64,000 nt of DNA from assembly GCA_009103225.1 (NCBI GenBank), contig RHPI01002910.1, positions 364,678 through 428,677 on the forward strand, given 5' to 3'. How positions within the stretch are numbered: the first letter of the stretch is position 1; every line of letters begins with the position of its first letter. Positions 39,855 to 50,797 of this stretch are shown here, one piece after another. Origin of the DNA: Chlorokybus atmophyticus (lineage: Eukaryota > Streptophyta > Chlorokybophyceae > Chlorokybales > Chlorokybaceae). The position numbers and the translations under genes were made by a program. The notes under the pieces are model-generated. The model saw only the letters and a program-made list of their open reading frames with translations, searched no databases and was not told the DNA's origin.

Positions 39855-41738
39855 CTAGTGTCTTAGCAGCTGCAGATAAACGCACGGAGCTACAATGCGC
39901 ACACGCAGATCAGCAATATCAACATCGTGCCCGCCTTCGACAAAGCCCCATTCTTTGGTCTGCAAAGCACACCGACGCAGTGTTTAGGGCGAGTCAAGCA
40001 TACCAGTCAGGTGATGCACATAGCTGTTTCACACCTGATAGTCCTCTTCGCAGCGAATGACTTGCAACGCTTCATCCATGCTCAGCCGCCCTTTCACAAC
40101 AGCCAGTGCGATGACTACCGAGCGCGCCGCACCAGCAAGAGACTCTATGGCAGATATCTCCCAACTTGTCATTGGCCGCAGCATTTGTGCAATACTGTCT
40201 GCGTAGAAAGTGTCACAGTGTTACACAGTTTACAAAAAAAAAGGGCCACTTACAACCCAACCAGGTCTAGTAAATGTGTGGAATGCACATGTATGCTGCT
40301 GACAACACCAGTAGTGCCCACCTAGCGCTGCTTTTGGCTGTCGTACGCCAAAAATGCTATCAGAAACCGCCAACTCCACACCCAAATCCTCCCGTGACCA
40401 CTGCACGAGCGGGTCCCAGAGCTGGACAGTCATGCCAAAAGGAAAGTTGAACACGGGCAATGATGCTGTCACTGCATCGCATCTTGCAATTCCACCATAA
40501 CTTGGACAGCTTCTGCTGGTATATCCATGCCAGAAGTACTTATGACCATCGTGCTCAGGGGCGAGCAGGCAAACATGACTTGGATACTCGCGCTTACTTC
40601 TTTTTGTCGTTCTGCAAGTGGCCCCGACTCGGCTCTGCAACAGATGGCGTCATCATCCGCGTACTCTACCACTTGGGAGATCACATTCTCTACATCCTGC
40701 ACAAACACGGCTCACTTTAGCAATGCGCAACACATTTGCTCAACACAGTGCAACGCACAAGTCTAACCATCAGATTGTACGGCTCACAGGTGCAACTTGG
40801 TCAATGGCTGTGGTAGCAAGCTTCATCAATGGCATGGTGAAAGGCCGCACGTGTGTTGCGCTCTGCCACTCCCACTCAGCTGCCACAGCCAGTGCAAGCG
40901 CCCTTGTCGGCACACAAAGCGGTCGCCTGCCAGCACGCACACATAAACAACGAGCCACTACCACTGACGACATGAACATGCTAACGACTCTGCGGCCTGC
41001 CAACCCTCAGTGCTGCGAGGTACCATGTGTAACCTTCAATCACTATGTTTTGGTAGCGTTAACCAGCAGCCAGCAAGCACTTGCCAGTGGCAAATCCTTG
41101 TTGGCAAATTGACAACGCTAAGCAAACGTCTACTGCTAAACGTCATCAAACCAAGCAGTAGCAGTAGTGTACTGCTGAGAACTGATCTAAGCAGTAATCC
41201 ACTGCTACTGCTTACTTTGCTGCTTAGCATGGCTTTGTGGCGAGCTTGTGACAACATGCAGGCTTCTCAGCATTGATCTAAGCAGCAAATCCACGCTACT
41301 GCTTGGCTGCTTAGCTGGGCTTTACAACGAGCTTATCACAAGATGCAAGCCTCACTTGCGGGGGGTCTGCAGCGCCCTGCCGTCCAGCGTCACTGTGAAG
41401 CCATCTCCAAGGGGCTGAATGTCAACATGCTTGTAGATGCGCTGGATGGTACCGTCCATGCGTGCACGAGAAGGCGCAGCAAGCGCTTCGTCTTCGTCTG
41501 TAGAAGAAGGAGACGAAGAGGCAGGGGAAACTGTGCCCTGTGCAGCCGCCGCAGAGTGGTTACTGGCAGCTCTCTCCAACAGTTCTCTGTGGGAGAAAGG
41601 CAAACCAGAAGTGCTGGTGGCCATGCCAGCAGCTGCATGTCGCCACAGCCATGATGACGACGACCAAAATAATTCAAACGACACGGCTGCTTTAGACGAC
41701 CTGATCAGCAACACCCTCACCGCCGCCGCCGCCGCCAT
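39855..41738 (-). CDS. ATP12: ATP synthase F1 assembly factor ATP12
   Basis: Mitochondrial chaperone that binds the F1 alpha subunit during ATP synthase assembly. About six exons are read on the minus strand. Exon 1 has a leader (MAAAAAVRVLLIRSSKAAVS), a Ser/Ala/Asp/Glu-rich linker and RIYKHVDIQPLGDGFTVTLD, GRALQTPRK. Then come VPTRALALAVAAEWEWQ with MPLMKLATTAIDQVA, VENVISQVVEYADDDAICCR, WDPLVQWSREDLGVELAVSD, MLRPMTSWEISAIESLAGAA, and the last exon TKEWGFVEGGHDVDIADLRV. These match the conserved ATP12 blocks in order (PLxVPTRALA, MPLMKL, WGxVEGGHDVD). The donor after exon 1 lies at the edge of a tandem duplication in intron 1. Confidence 0.88.
41184..41352. repeat. Imperfect tandem duplication in ATP12 intron 1
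   Basis: Two diverged copies of about 80-90 bp, both starting GATCTAAGCAG (41184 and 41275) and sharing CTACTGCTT, GCTGCTTAGC and a GATGCAAGCCTC/CATGCAGGCTTC end. The second copy runs up to the exon 1 donor. Confidence 0.6.
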
Positions 41739-42273
41739 GTCGACAGTAGTTGCACAGTCCAAAGCCTGCACTCAGCAGCTGTACCGTGTCCAGTCGTGTG
41801 TCTCAGAAGGGGACACGACTTTGCATGTACACTTCTCGTACACGCTTGCTACCGTGTGTTGCGTGCCCCAGACACGACTTCAAACTAGAGTTTCATCATA
41901 GGCCGCACACAGCTGGCGAGGGCGGCGGAGAATCCACGGCGCAAGTGGGCGGCGCTTGGGGGCCTCGGAGGAGGCGGGGTTTAAGGGGCTGGAGGAGAAG
42001 CAGGTGTACGAGGTGCAGGAGGCAAGGGAGCGCGGTTTGTTGCTTTCCTGGCCTGGTGTGCACAGTCAGCGGCAGTCGGTTCAGCCCTAACGTCCCCCGC
42101 CTTGGTGAAAGTGCTGCTGGTACTGCTGCCTCAGCTAGAGGATTTGCTTGTTCAGGGTTTGAAGCATTGTGCGCACTGCCAACGCTGTTAGATCGCTGCT
42201 GGGCGAGCGGGGCAGCAGCAGCAGCTTGCTGCTGGATGATGGTGACCTGAAGGACGGTGTCAGCTGGTGTGCT
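41739..42273. promoter_or_regulatory. Divergent upstream region of ATP12 and phosphorylase
   Basis: Spacer between divergent genes. An open plus-strand frame over 41930-42055 could be an upstream leader exon of the phosphorylase, but I cannot prove the splice. No TATA box is obvious. Confidence 0.35.
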
Positions 42274-45200
42274 ATGGAGAATGGCAGCCGCAACGGAAGT
42301 AGCAACGGGCCGTTAGTAGCAGAGGAGCCGAGTATTTCTGCTTCGTTGCAGCAGCAGCGCAGCAATGGCGAAGCAGGGAGACACGCGGACGGCCCAGCCG
42401 CTGCGTCCAAGGACTGGCACCGGACCATGCCGCACAAGGACCTCGCCGCCAACGGCCATGTTGTGTCTCCCCCCGAAGCTCGTCCCAAGGTGCGTGCATT
42501 GCGCCACGCTGCAGCGTTGCCATCGCATCATTTTGCATGCATTGAAACACAGTGCACGCTGTTTCTTTGCAGTTAGCTGCAGCTGTAGGTTGCTCCGTTA
42601 TGTGTCGCCTGGTTTCACTCCGAGTTTAGAGCTCTGACTTTGAGCAAAGCTTGCCCCTTACAATGGTGACGGCTGAGTGCATGTCTTGGTTGACGAGTGT
42701 TGTACATGTTGACAGTGTTGCAGCCAAGTCACAGTTATGGTCCATGTGCATGTGTTCACGTCGTCTGGCGTTGTGGCCATGCCCCAATGTCATGCCTACC
42801 ATCGCAACAAGTGGTGATGATGCTAGCAGCCGACAAGATGCCCATTGCTTTCTGCTTGTGTGCAAGTTGTCCAGTGCAATATCATAAAGCTGCCGTTGAC
42901 GGCTGCAGGACATTGTGAATGAAGCCGAAATGATGGATAACGGCGATCACAAAGACATGTTGTACACACTTTCATCTTCATATAAGCCCCGAGATATTGC
43001 GAGCATACAAAGATCTGTTGTGAACCATGTTGAGTATACCCTTGCGCGACGGCGCTACAAGTTTGACGCCTCAAATTTTTACTTGGCCACTGCCCATTCT
43101 CTGCGCGATCGCCTCATTGAGCGCTGGACTGACACTCACCAGTATCTCACGAAGCAGGTTTGCATATTGTGCGATGACACAAGACACATTGGCTATGTAA
43201 TATGACTTGATATGTGTATGCTTAGCTGGTTTGTGCTCATGTTGCAACAACGGCCCACCAGGATGCGAAGCGTGTATATTACCTCTCGCTGGAGTTTCTT
43301 GTGGGAAGGTCGCTGCAGAATGCTATGTACAATCTCGGATTGCAGCAAAGCTATGCAGAGGCACTCCTGCAGTTGGGATACGATCTTGAGAATCTGGTGA
43401 GCAACCTGGGTCGCATGTTGTGCAAGTGTGATGGTGTATGTGGCGCGTTTTTATGTCTCTGATTGCTTTGCGGGTGCCTGATAACAACAGGTTCAAGAAG
43501 AGAAAGACCCTGCTCTTGGCAATGGCGGACTCGGCCGGCTAGCTTCGTGCTTCCTGGACTCGATGGCAACACTCAGCTACCCATGCTGGGGGTACAGCTA
43601 TACATGCTACAAGCATTGGTGTCATTGTTTTGGGCGACCTCCGCTGACACCTCTTTTTCATTGTGGGATCAGGTATGGCATACGGTACAAGTATGGCATG
43701 TTTGAGCAGCGCATCGTAAGCGGGAAGCAAGTAGAGTTTCCGGACTACTGGCTCACACGCGGCAACCCTTGGGAAGTTGAAAGGCTGGATGTGCAGTATC
43801 CGGTCAGGTTCTACGGCTACGTTCGCACCTTCGACGACAATGGGCGCACCCGTTTTACATGGGAGGGTGGAGAGCTCACGCTTGCCGTTGCGTATGACAC
43901 CCCCATTCCTGGCTATGACACATACAACACCAATAACATGCGACTCTGGAGCAGGTAAGCCGAGCTGCATCTTCGCACGGAGCTGTTGGATTGCCTGTGA
44001 TTACTGTCTAGTTCATGCTGCTGATTGGTGCAATTCACAGCAAGCCATATTCTGAGTTCGACCTGGCCAGCTTCAATGCTGGTCACTATTATGCTGCTAT
44101 CGAGGCAAAAGAGCGCAGTGAGAGCATTAGCAGTGTGCTCTATCCCAATGACAACAATGAAGGTGGCAAAGAGTTGCGGCTCAAGCAGCAGTTTTTCTTT
44201 GTGTCAGCCACCCTGCAGGTTGTCAAGACGATGTCTGCCATGATGTGCTATGTCATTATCACGAGCTGGCATTAATGGTGTGGATTGTTTTGTACAGGAT
44301 ATCCTCAAGCGGTACAAGAAACGAGAGAGGCCCCTCACAGAGTTTTCTGACAAGATTGCCATTCAATTGAACGACACCCACCCTACAATCGGCATACCAG
44401 AGCTGATGCGCTTGTTGCTTGATGAAGAGGTACCGGTGGCCTGCGTGCACATATTTGTTGCATGGCAGGGACACTACTAGGGAACCTTCACATTGCGCAA
44501 CTCTTGTGGGCATGGTTGCTCACACGGTGTTGCAGGGCCTGGAATGGGATGATGCCTGGAACATTGTAACGAACACATATGCCTACACAAACCATACCAT
44601 CATGCCAGAGGCTTTGGAACGGTGGCCAGTCCCTCTTGTAGAGAACTTATTGCCGCGACACATGCAGATTATATATGAGATCAACCATCGGCACTTGCAG
44701 GTCAGGCCTTCAACTGTTGTTGGAGACACATGCCATGCTTTGGTAGTTGGCTCAGGCAGGCTGTTCATATATTCTCATCACATGTCACGTGTGCACCTCA
44801 GGAGGTTGCCAGGAGGTACCCAGGTGATGTCTCCAGACTACAAGTCATGTCTATCATTGAGGAAAGCTCTCCAAAGATGGTGCGAATGGCGGTTCTGGCG
44901 ACAGTCGCTTGCCATACTGTGAATGGTGTTGCTGAGATCCACACAGGCCTTGTTAAGTCACACCTGCTCCCAGAGTTTTACGAGATGTATCCAAACAAGT
45001 TCATCAACATTACAAATGGTGTGACATCGCGGCGATGGATGCTGTGTGCAAACCCCTCTCTCAGCAAGGTATGCGCTTGCTAGGTAAAAACCTGATCATT
45101 GTCGATGAGGTGTGGCAACGTGCCATGAACACACATGTTTGTGTCACAAGCTTTCGGCTGTATCGTTGCCTATAACGTGGGTGCATGCCTCAACCCAGTA

Positions 45201-47348
45201 TGCTAATAAGTCATTGACAGGTTATCACCAAGTGGTTGGGCAGTGATGCTTGGACTACAGATCTGGATCGCCTGCGGGTACGTTGGGGCGTTACTCTACT
45301 GCATGCAAGGGCATGGTGCAGATGCTCGTACCAATGCATTGCGTACAACAAAGTCATTGGCAGTGGTTCCACACGAGCTCACATTGCAATGGCTGTCTTG
45401 CTCTGTCATTTTCAGGGCTTGCTCACGCATGTTGACAACCTGGAGTTCCGCCAAGAATGGGCAGCTTCCAAGCACCAGAACAAGTTGAGACTAAGAGACT
45501 ACATTTTGCGGGAATGCGGCATTGAGGTACGTCAAGTGTAATGTTCGAGCAACTCTTGTGTAGCGGAGTTTGCTCTGAAGTCAGGTTGCACCTTTGTGTC
45601 TATTTTACTGCGTTTCCAACATATTGATGGCACTGCAGGTGGATCCACACGCCCTCTTTGACATGCACATCAAGCGCATACATGAGTATAAGCGCCAGCT
45701 GCTCAATGTGCTCGCCATCATTCACAGATATCACATGATCAAGGTCTGTTTGCAGGCCATTAAGTAGAGCTGTGCAAGTCTGTACAGGCAGATTGCTAAA
45801 CACTGCTAGCATGACACATGCAGGTGGCTACAGCAGAAGAGAAGCGCAGGCTGGTGCCACATGTGTCAATTTTCGCTGGCAAGGCTGCACCAGGCTACTA
45901 TATGGCCAAGAAAGTCATTCACTTTGTCAACAGGTCTGAGCGATTGGGTGTTATCATGCTTATGTGGACTTCTGTGGGCTTCATTATGTGTAGCTCCAAG
46001 CATCATGCATACATCTGTGTCAACCTGAGCAGAGTTATCTTGGCTGCAGTGTGGCTTCTGTCGTCAATGAGGACCCAGACATGGAGAACTTGTTGAAAGT
46101 GGTGTTCATACCCAACTACAACGTCTCCAACGCTGAGGTATGTGTGTGCTGTGTTGATCTATAGACAATGCCCTACATGCAGATGTAACGTGGATTGCAG
46201 TGATGTGGATGAACCATTCAGCTTGATGTTGCAGTGTTGTCTTCTACGACTTGCCGCCGTGCATGTTGCCAAGCGCATACAAACACTGATGCTCAACTTT
46301 TGTATGCATTACTGCTGTTCCCATATCTGTTGCCTTGCATTCTTAGGTCATTATTCCCGCTAGTGATATATCGCAGCATATTAGCACGGCTGGTATGGAG
46401 GCCAGCGGAACCTCCAACATGAAGTTTGTTATGAATGGCGGGTTGATTCTGGGAACAATGGATGGCGCCAACATTGAGATCATGGAGGAGATTGGTGAAA
46501 AGAACATGTTCATCTTTGGCGCCTTAGCCTCCGAGACGGACGAGTTGCGACGCAGCGCTCGCTTTCGCGAGCCCATACTGGATGAGCGCTTGCAGCAGGT
46601 ATTGTGAGCCTAAGTGTGTTGAAAACCTTCCTCTACCTTTCAGAGTATGTTTACAGGCATGTTGAAAACCTTCCACAAGGCGATGTCCCTGTTTTGACCC
46701 TAAGCTAAGACCACCATGCATGCTGGCAGGTATTCCAGATGATACACATAGGACTCTTTGGACCATATACGGAGTTCCAACCTCTTATTGAGGCACTGCT
46801 GCATGGCAACGATTACTACTTATTGTGCCATGATTTCCCTGCATACCTGGAAGCCCATGTAAGTAACTGCATGCAGTTGGTGTCCAGTCTGCCTCATGGG
46901 CCTTGTGGATCTGATCTCATTTCTGTGATTTGCACAGGAGAGGGTGGACAGGGCATTCTTACAGAAAGACGATTGGATTCGCAGTACCATTGTAAGTTGC
47001 GTAGAATGTTGTATGTGTTTGCTCGCACATTGCAGTTGCAGTCAGTGTTTGGTTTTGGCTTTCTTATTGTGGTTGCATGTCTCATCATGAAGCTTTGTGC
47101 TGGTGCAGGAAAGCACAGCAAAGATGGGACGATTCAGTAGCGACAGAACCATCCGCGAGTATGCAGAATCGATATGGCATGTGAAGGTGAAGCGCTCGCT
47201 AATCTATGCAGTTGTATATGGACCAATGCTTGAGTGAGCGTCACATGTCTACAATTGGCACTGATAGTGAATGCCTCATGTGCAGCCATACCCATACTCC
47301 CCAGAGATGGTCACTGGTGCTGATGGCGATGACAGCGAGGCACCTTGA
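42274..47348 (+). CDS. PHO: Alpha-glucan (starch/glycogen) phosphorylase
   Basis: GT35 enzyme that releases glucose 1-phosphate from alpha-1,4-glucan using pyridoxal phosphate. More than fifteen exons are read. Conserved blocks in order: [158 protein letters not shown] (PLP lysine in SNMKF), [26 protein letters not shown], and an extra tail ending DGDDSEAP. There is no large insertion in mid-protein, unlike the plastidial plant L-form. The N-terminus ([13 protein letters not shown] and on) is low complexity. The start is uncertain, as the frame is open upstream to a GTG at 42169. Confidence 0.85.
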
Positions 47349-48144
47349 GCTCATTGCATGTGCAGTTGGAGCATTGTTGCGCCCGCGAGCGTCAATGGCC
47401 TTGACTTCGGTACTACAAAGCGACGTAAAGCTTTCACAGATTGGCATCATCCGTGCTGCGTTTGGCTGGGACCAGTCTGTCAGTTCAATGACCTGGGGCG
47501 CAAGGTTGCCCAGGCATTGTAGACATGACCCCAAGCATTGCACCCATTCTTGGAGATGGTAAATCGAGTTGTCCTTTACATGGCTTTGCAGTCATGCCAC
47601 TTGCGTCTTTCTATCATAAACCGCAACGTCTTTTGATGCGTGGTTGCTGGTAGTGCTATGTAATAATGACTGAATTGTTGCATTGCAGTAGTTTGTCATG
47701 GTTCTAATGGTGCTTTCATCCTATATGCGCTGTTGCGACGCGACATATGAGGGTGGTAGTGAGTGCTGAGCTACTGCGTAATAAGGGTGGATCGGTGCGT
47801 AGTTGTTTGCTTCCTAAGATGTTCCAGCAGCACCTTGGCCTAAGTACAGCAACATTGAGAAGTTGTACCACTTCCCATGGGCTGTGCGCGCCGCGTGGTC
47901 CACCACAGGGAGCTTGCTAACCGCATGTTGGGCTTCATGTTCATGCGCAGGCAGCGACGTGCCTTCCATGCACTACAGTGCACTCAGGGTGAGGCACTTT
48001 GAAAGGGCAACTACCGCCACATGCACTGTTTCGGGCCGGTTGGCCTCTATGGCTGTCTTATCTGACATTGCAATGCTTTAGGCGCAAGCCTTGCGTGGCA
48101 CACTTGGTTTCATGCGAGACGTGATAAGTGGTAGGAATTATCCG

Positions 48145-48216
48145 ATAAGCTTTGTCACACATGGGAAATGCATGCGCATGTTTGCGCATGCATTTCCCAT
48201 GTGTGACAAAGCTTAT
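48145..48216. repeat. Perfect 34-bp hairpin, 4-nt loop
   Basis: Arms 48145-48178 and 48183-48216 are exact reverse complements around the loop TGTT. The left arm begins ATAAGCTTTGTCACACATGG. No coding frame or terminal direct repeat surrounds it. Confidence 0.9.
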
Positions 48217-48501
48217 TTCCTTTGGAACCTAGCCAGTTAACCAGCAAGTCATATATAAATAAGAGAGATGATTAATTGCATAATGCAAAGTATGTGCAAG
48301 CAGCGTTAGCAGGTTTGACGTTAACTTACAGACGGACCGCAACAACAACGGCTCAGCATACGATGTGATGTATGTTTGTATTGTTGATGTTGCTTATGTA
48401 GCGCAATACATTGTGCAGTTCTATTATAACACTCGTATCTCGATGTTTTTACTATCCCGCAATGAAACCGTTTCGGACACGTAAGTCAATAGTGTTAATA
48501 C

Positions 48502-48503
<2 letters not shown>

Positions 48504-48549
<46 letters not shown>
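48504..48549. repeat. GA microsatellite
   Basis: About 46 bases of (GA)n between the long hairpin and NF-YC. Confidence 0.9.
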
Positions 48550-48552
<3 letters not shown>

Positions 48553-49187
48553 AAGTTAATATCTTTGTGACTTATATGATGAAATACAACTTCAACACAG
48601 CTACGGTATGTTTTTAATTTACTTCAACCCCTTGCTATTACATTTGACCCTTTCCTACTGTTCCTTTGAAGGAGCAATTATACGAATTCGTATAGTCGTT
48701 TTATGGTTGTTATTGGAAAAGCTACCATAACCCAAGAAGTTTGGCAATGGATGGATGCCTGCAACGATCAGATGCTTGTACACATGCTTGTACACGCGTG
48801 AATGCGTATGCTTACAGCCGGGCTCGTGAACGCTTTGCTGCATGGACTCGGCCAATGAGGCACGCTCCAGCTGGCAGCTCGTGATAGGGTTTGCTGCTGA
48901 GCCGGCGGTGGTGGAGGAGAAGGCGGCGGCGGGCGGCGGTGGTGGTCGGCATCATCGCGCAGGTCATCTGCCGACTGTGGTTGACGCCGCATGGCGCGTG
49001 TTTGAAACGGGAGCCGTAGAGGGAGGAAGCGAGCGAGGCAGAGTGTGTTGCTGTGCTACCGTGGACTTGGTGGTGGACTCTTGTCGGCCTGGCCGCCACC
49101 GCCCTCCCCGTCTGAGGGCCCGTCCGGGCCCTCGTCCTTGGCGACAAGGGTTTGCTGCTTGAGGATTTTGCCGCTTTGGGTGACAAG

Positions 49188-50797
49188 ATGGAGCAGGTGA
49201 GCACCAGCTGTCGCCACATGGCTTGGTGTTCAGGTGTTGGTGTCAGGCAATCGCCCTGTTGCTCACATTCAAGCAACGTCATGCAATGCGAGTCATAGTT
49301 TTGCCTGAATAACCGCGGTGACGGTCAGCTGCGTTGCTGTTTCGCCAACGTACACGCCTAGCGTTGGCATGCGTAGCAGCGAATTTCATTCGAGTTTGCA
49401 TTGTCACTTGCGCATGTTCAGTAGTTGACTGTAACTGCAAGATCGTCTCAGGCGGACAGCTTTATGGTGACGCTGCAGGTTAGACTTGTAACCTGTATAT
49501 GCCGAGACTGGCTGTGATACATTGCGATTTGGCGATGATGTGCTTGCTCGCATGCAGCAGTGATGATGCAACCCAACCGCATTTTGTAAACCGTGCTCGT
49601 AAAATGTCCAGTATGCATATGGGCTGAGTATCTGCAGGATATGCAGATGCAGCAGTACAATGCGTTGCCAGGAATGGCAACGCCCCAGCAGCAACAGCAG
49701 CATCGCCAGCAAATGCAGCTGTTCTGGCAGCGCCAAGCACAGGAGATTGCAACGGTGACAGGTGGGGCAAAACCGCATGATGCCATCCTTCAAGCTGTGT
49801 TGTGCATGGTGGCATTGGCTTGCGTATGTTGAGCTATCAATTCAGTGCTGTGACCATGCTGCACTGCAGACTTCAAAAACCACCAGTTGCCTTTGGCAAG
49901 GATAAAGAAGATTATGAAGTCGGATGAGGACGTGCGGGTAAGCAGCTTGGCACCCTCAGTGCTGTGGAGCTGCAGATGTCTAAATATAGTTGACACTGGT
50001 CACCGCAGATGATCAGTGCAGAAGCACCTGCGCTTTTTGCAAAGGCGTGTGAATTGTTCATACTCGAACTCACATTGCAATCGTGGATTCACACGGAAGA
50101 CAACAAGCGACGGACATTGCAAAAGAACGACATTGCTGCTGCCATTACCAAGACGGATATCTTTGACTTCCTAGTAGATATCGTGCCAAGGGACGAGATC
50201 AAGGTACCTAGTGCAGGAATTGTAATGCACTGGCAGCACCACCCATTTGGGCAAGGTGTGGTGCAAGTTCTGAGGTTTAATGCTGTCGCAGGAAGAGGGT
50301 GCGACTATGGGAAGGCAGGCAACTCCCACCGGTGCACCAGCAGACCCACTATACCAGGGCATGTACTACTTGCAGCAGGGTCAACAGACAATGATGCCGG
50401 TATGCTGCGACAGCGCGGTCTCTAGTGTCTCCTGTGTCTTTGGTTGATCTTAATGCACTGTGACGCTTGTTGACAACATTTACGAGTCCGGGGCATGCTT
50501 GGCAGGGCACGCAGCAACCCATGATGATGCAGCCTGCCATGCAAATGGATCCCATGATGTACCACCAGCAGGCGCAGGTGAGCAAGGCAGACAGCTGCAT
50601 GCTTGCCTGCTGGAGTTTGCTTCACCGTCTTGTTTGTAAGCCGCTTGACATGGTGTCCTTTGCTCAAGCAGTATATGCCTCAAGCTCAGCACATGCAGTA
50701 CATGCCACAGCAGCAGCCACCGCCAACCGTACAAGGGCAAGCATCCTCGCAGATGGAAAACTCGGGAGGTCAGCCTGGCCAGAACCAGAGTCGGTGA
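49188..50797 (+). CDS. NF-YC: Nuclear transcription factor Y subunit C (HAP5)
   Basis: Histone-fold subunit of the CCAAT-binding NF-Y complex; it pairs with NF-YB and then recruits NF-YA. The first exon is only MEQ (49188-49196). The next begins near 49640 and is Gln/Met-rich. The histone fold follows: [58 protein letters not shown], and [20 protein letters not shown]. These match the plant and animal NF-YC core almost residue for residue. The C-terminus is rich in Gln, Met, Pro and Tyr ([19 protein letters not shown]-like) and ends GQNQSR. Length and layout are normal. The MEQ start is inferred from the splice donor and in-phase joining. Confidence 0.88.

Larger units (their letters stand above)
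47349..49187. other. Long spacer with a hairpin and a GA repeat
   Basis: Between phosphorylase and NF-YC, both plus strand. It contains the 34-bp perfect hairpin (48145-48216) and a GA microsatellite. The GC-rich part 48840-49187 probably includes the NF-YC 5' UTR; it has open frames without domains. Confidence 0.45.

Noticed and set aside
48842-49162. GC-rich open frame before NF-YC
   Set aside because: Low complexity, open on both strands, better explained as 5' UTR or spacer.
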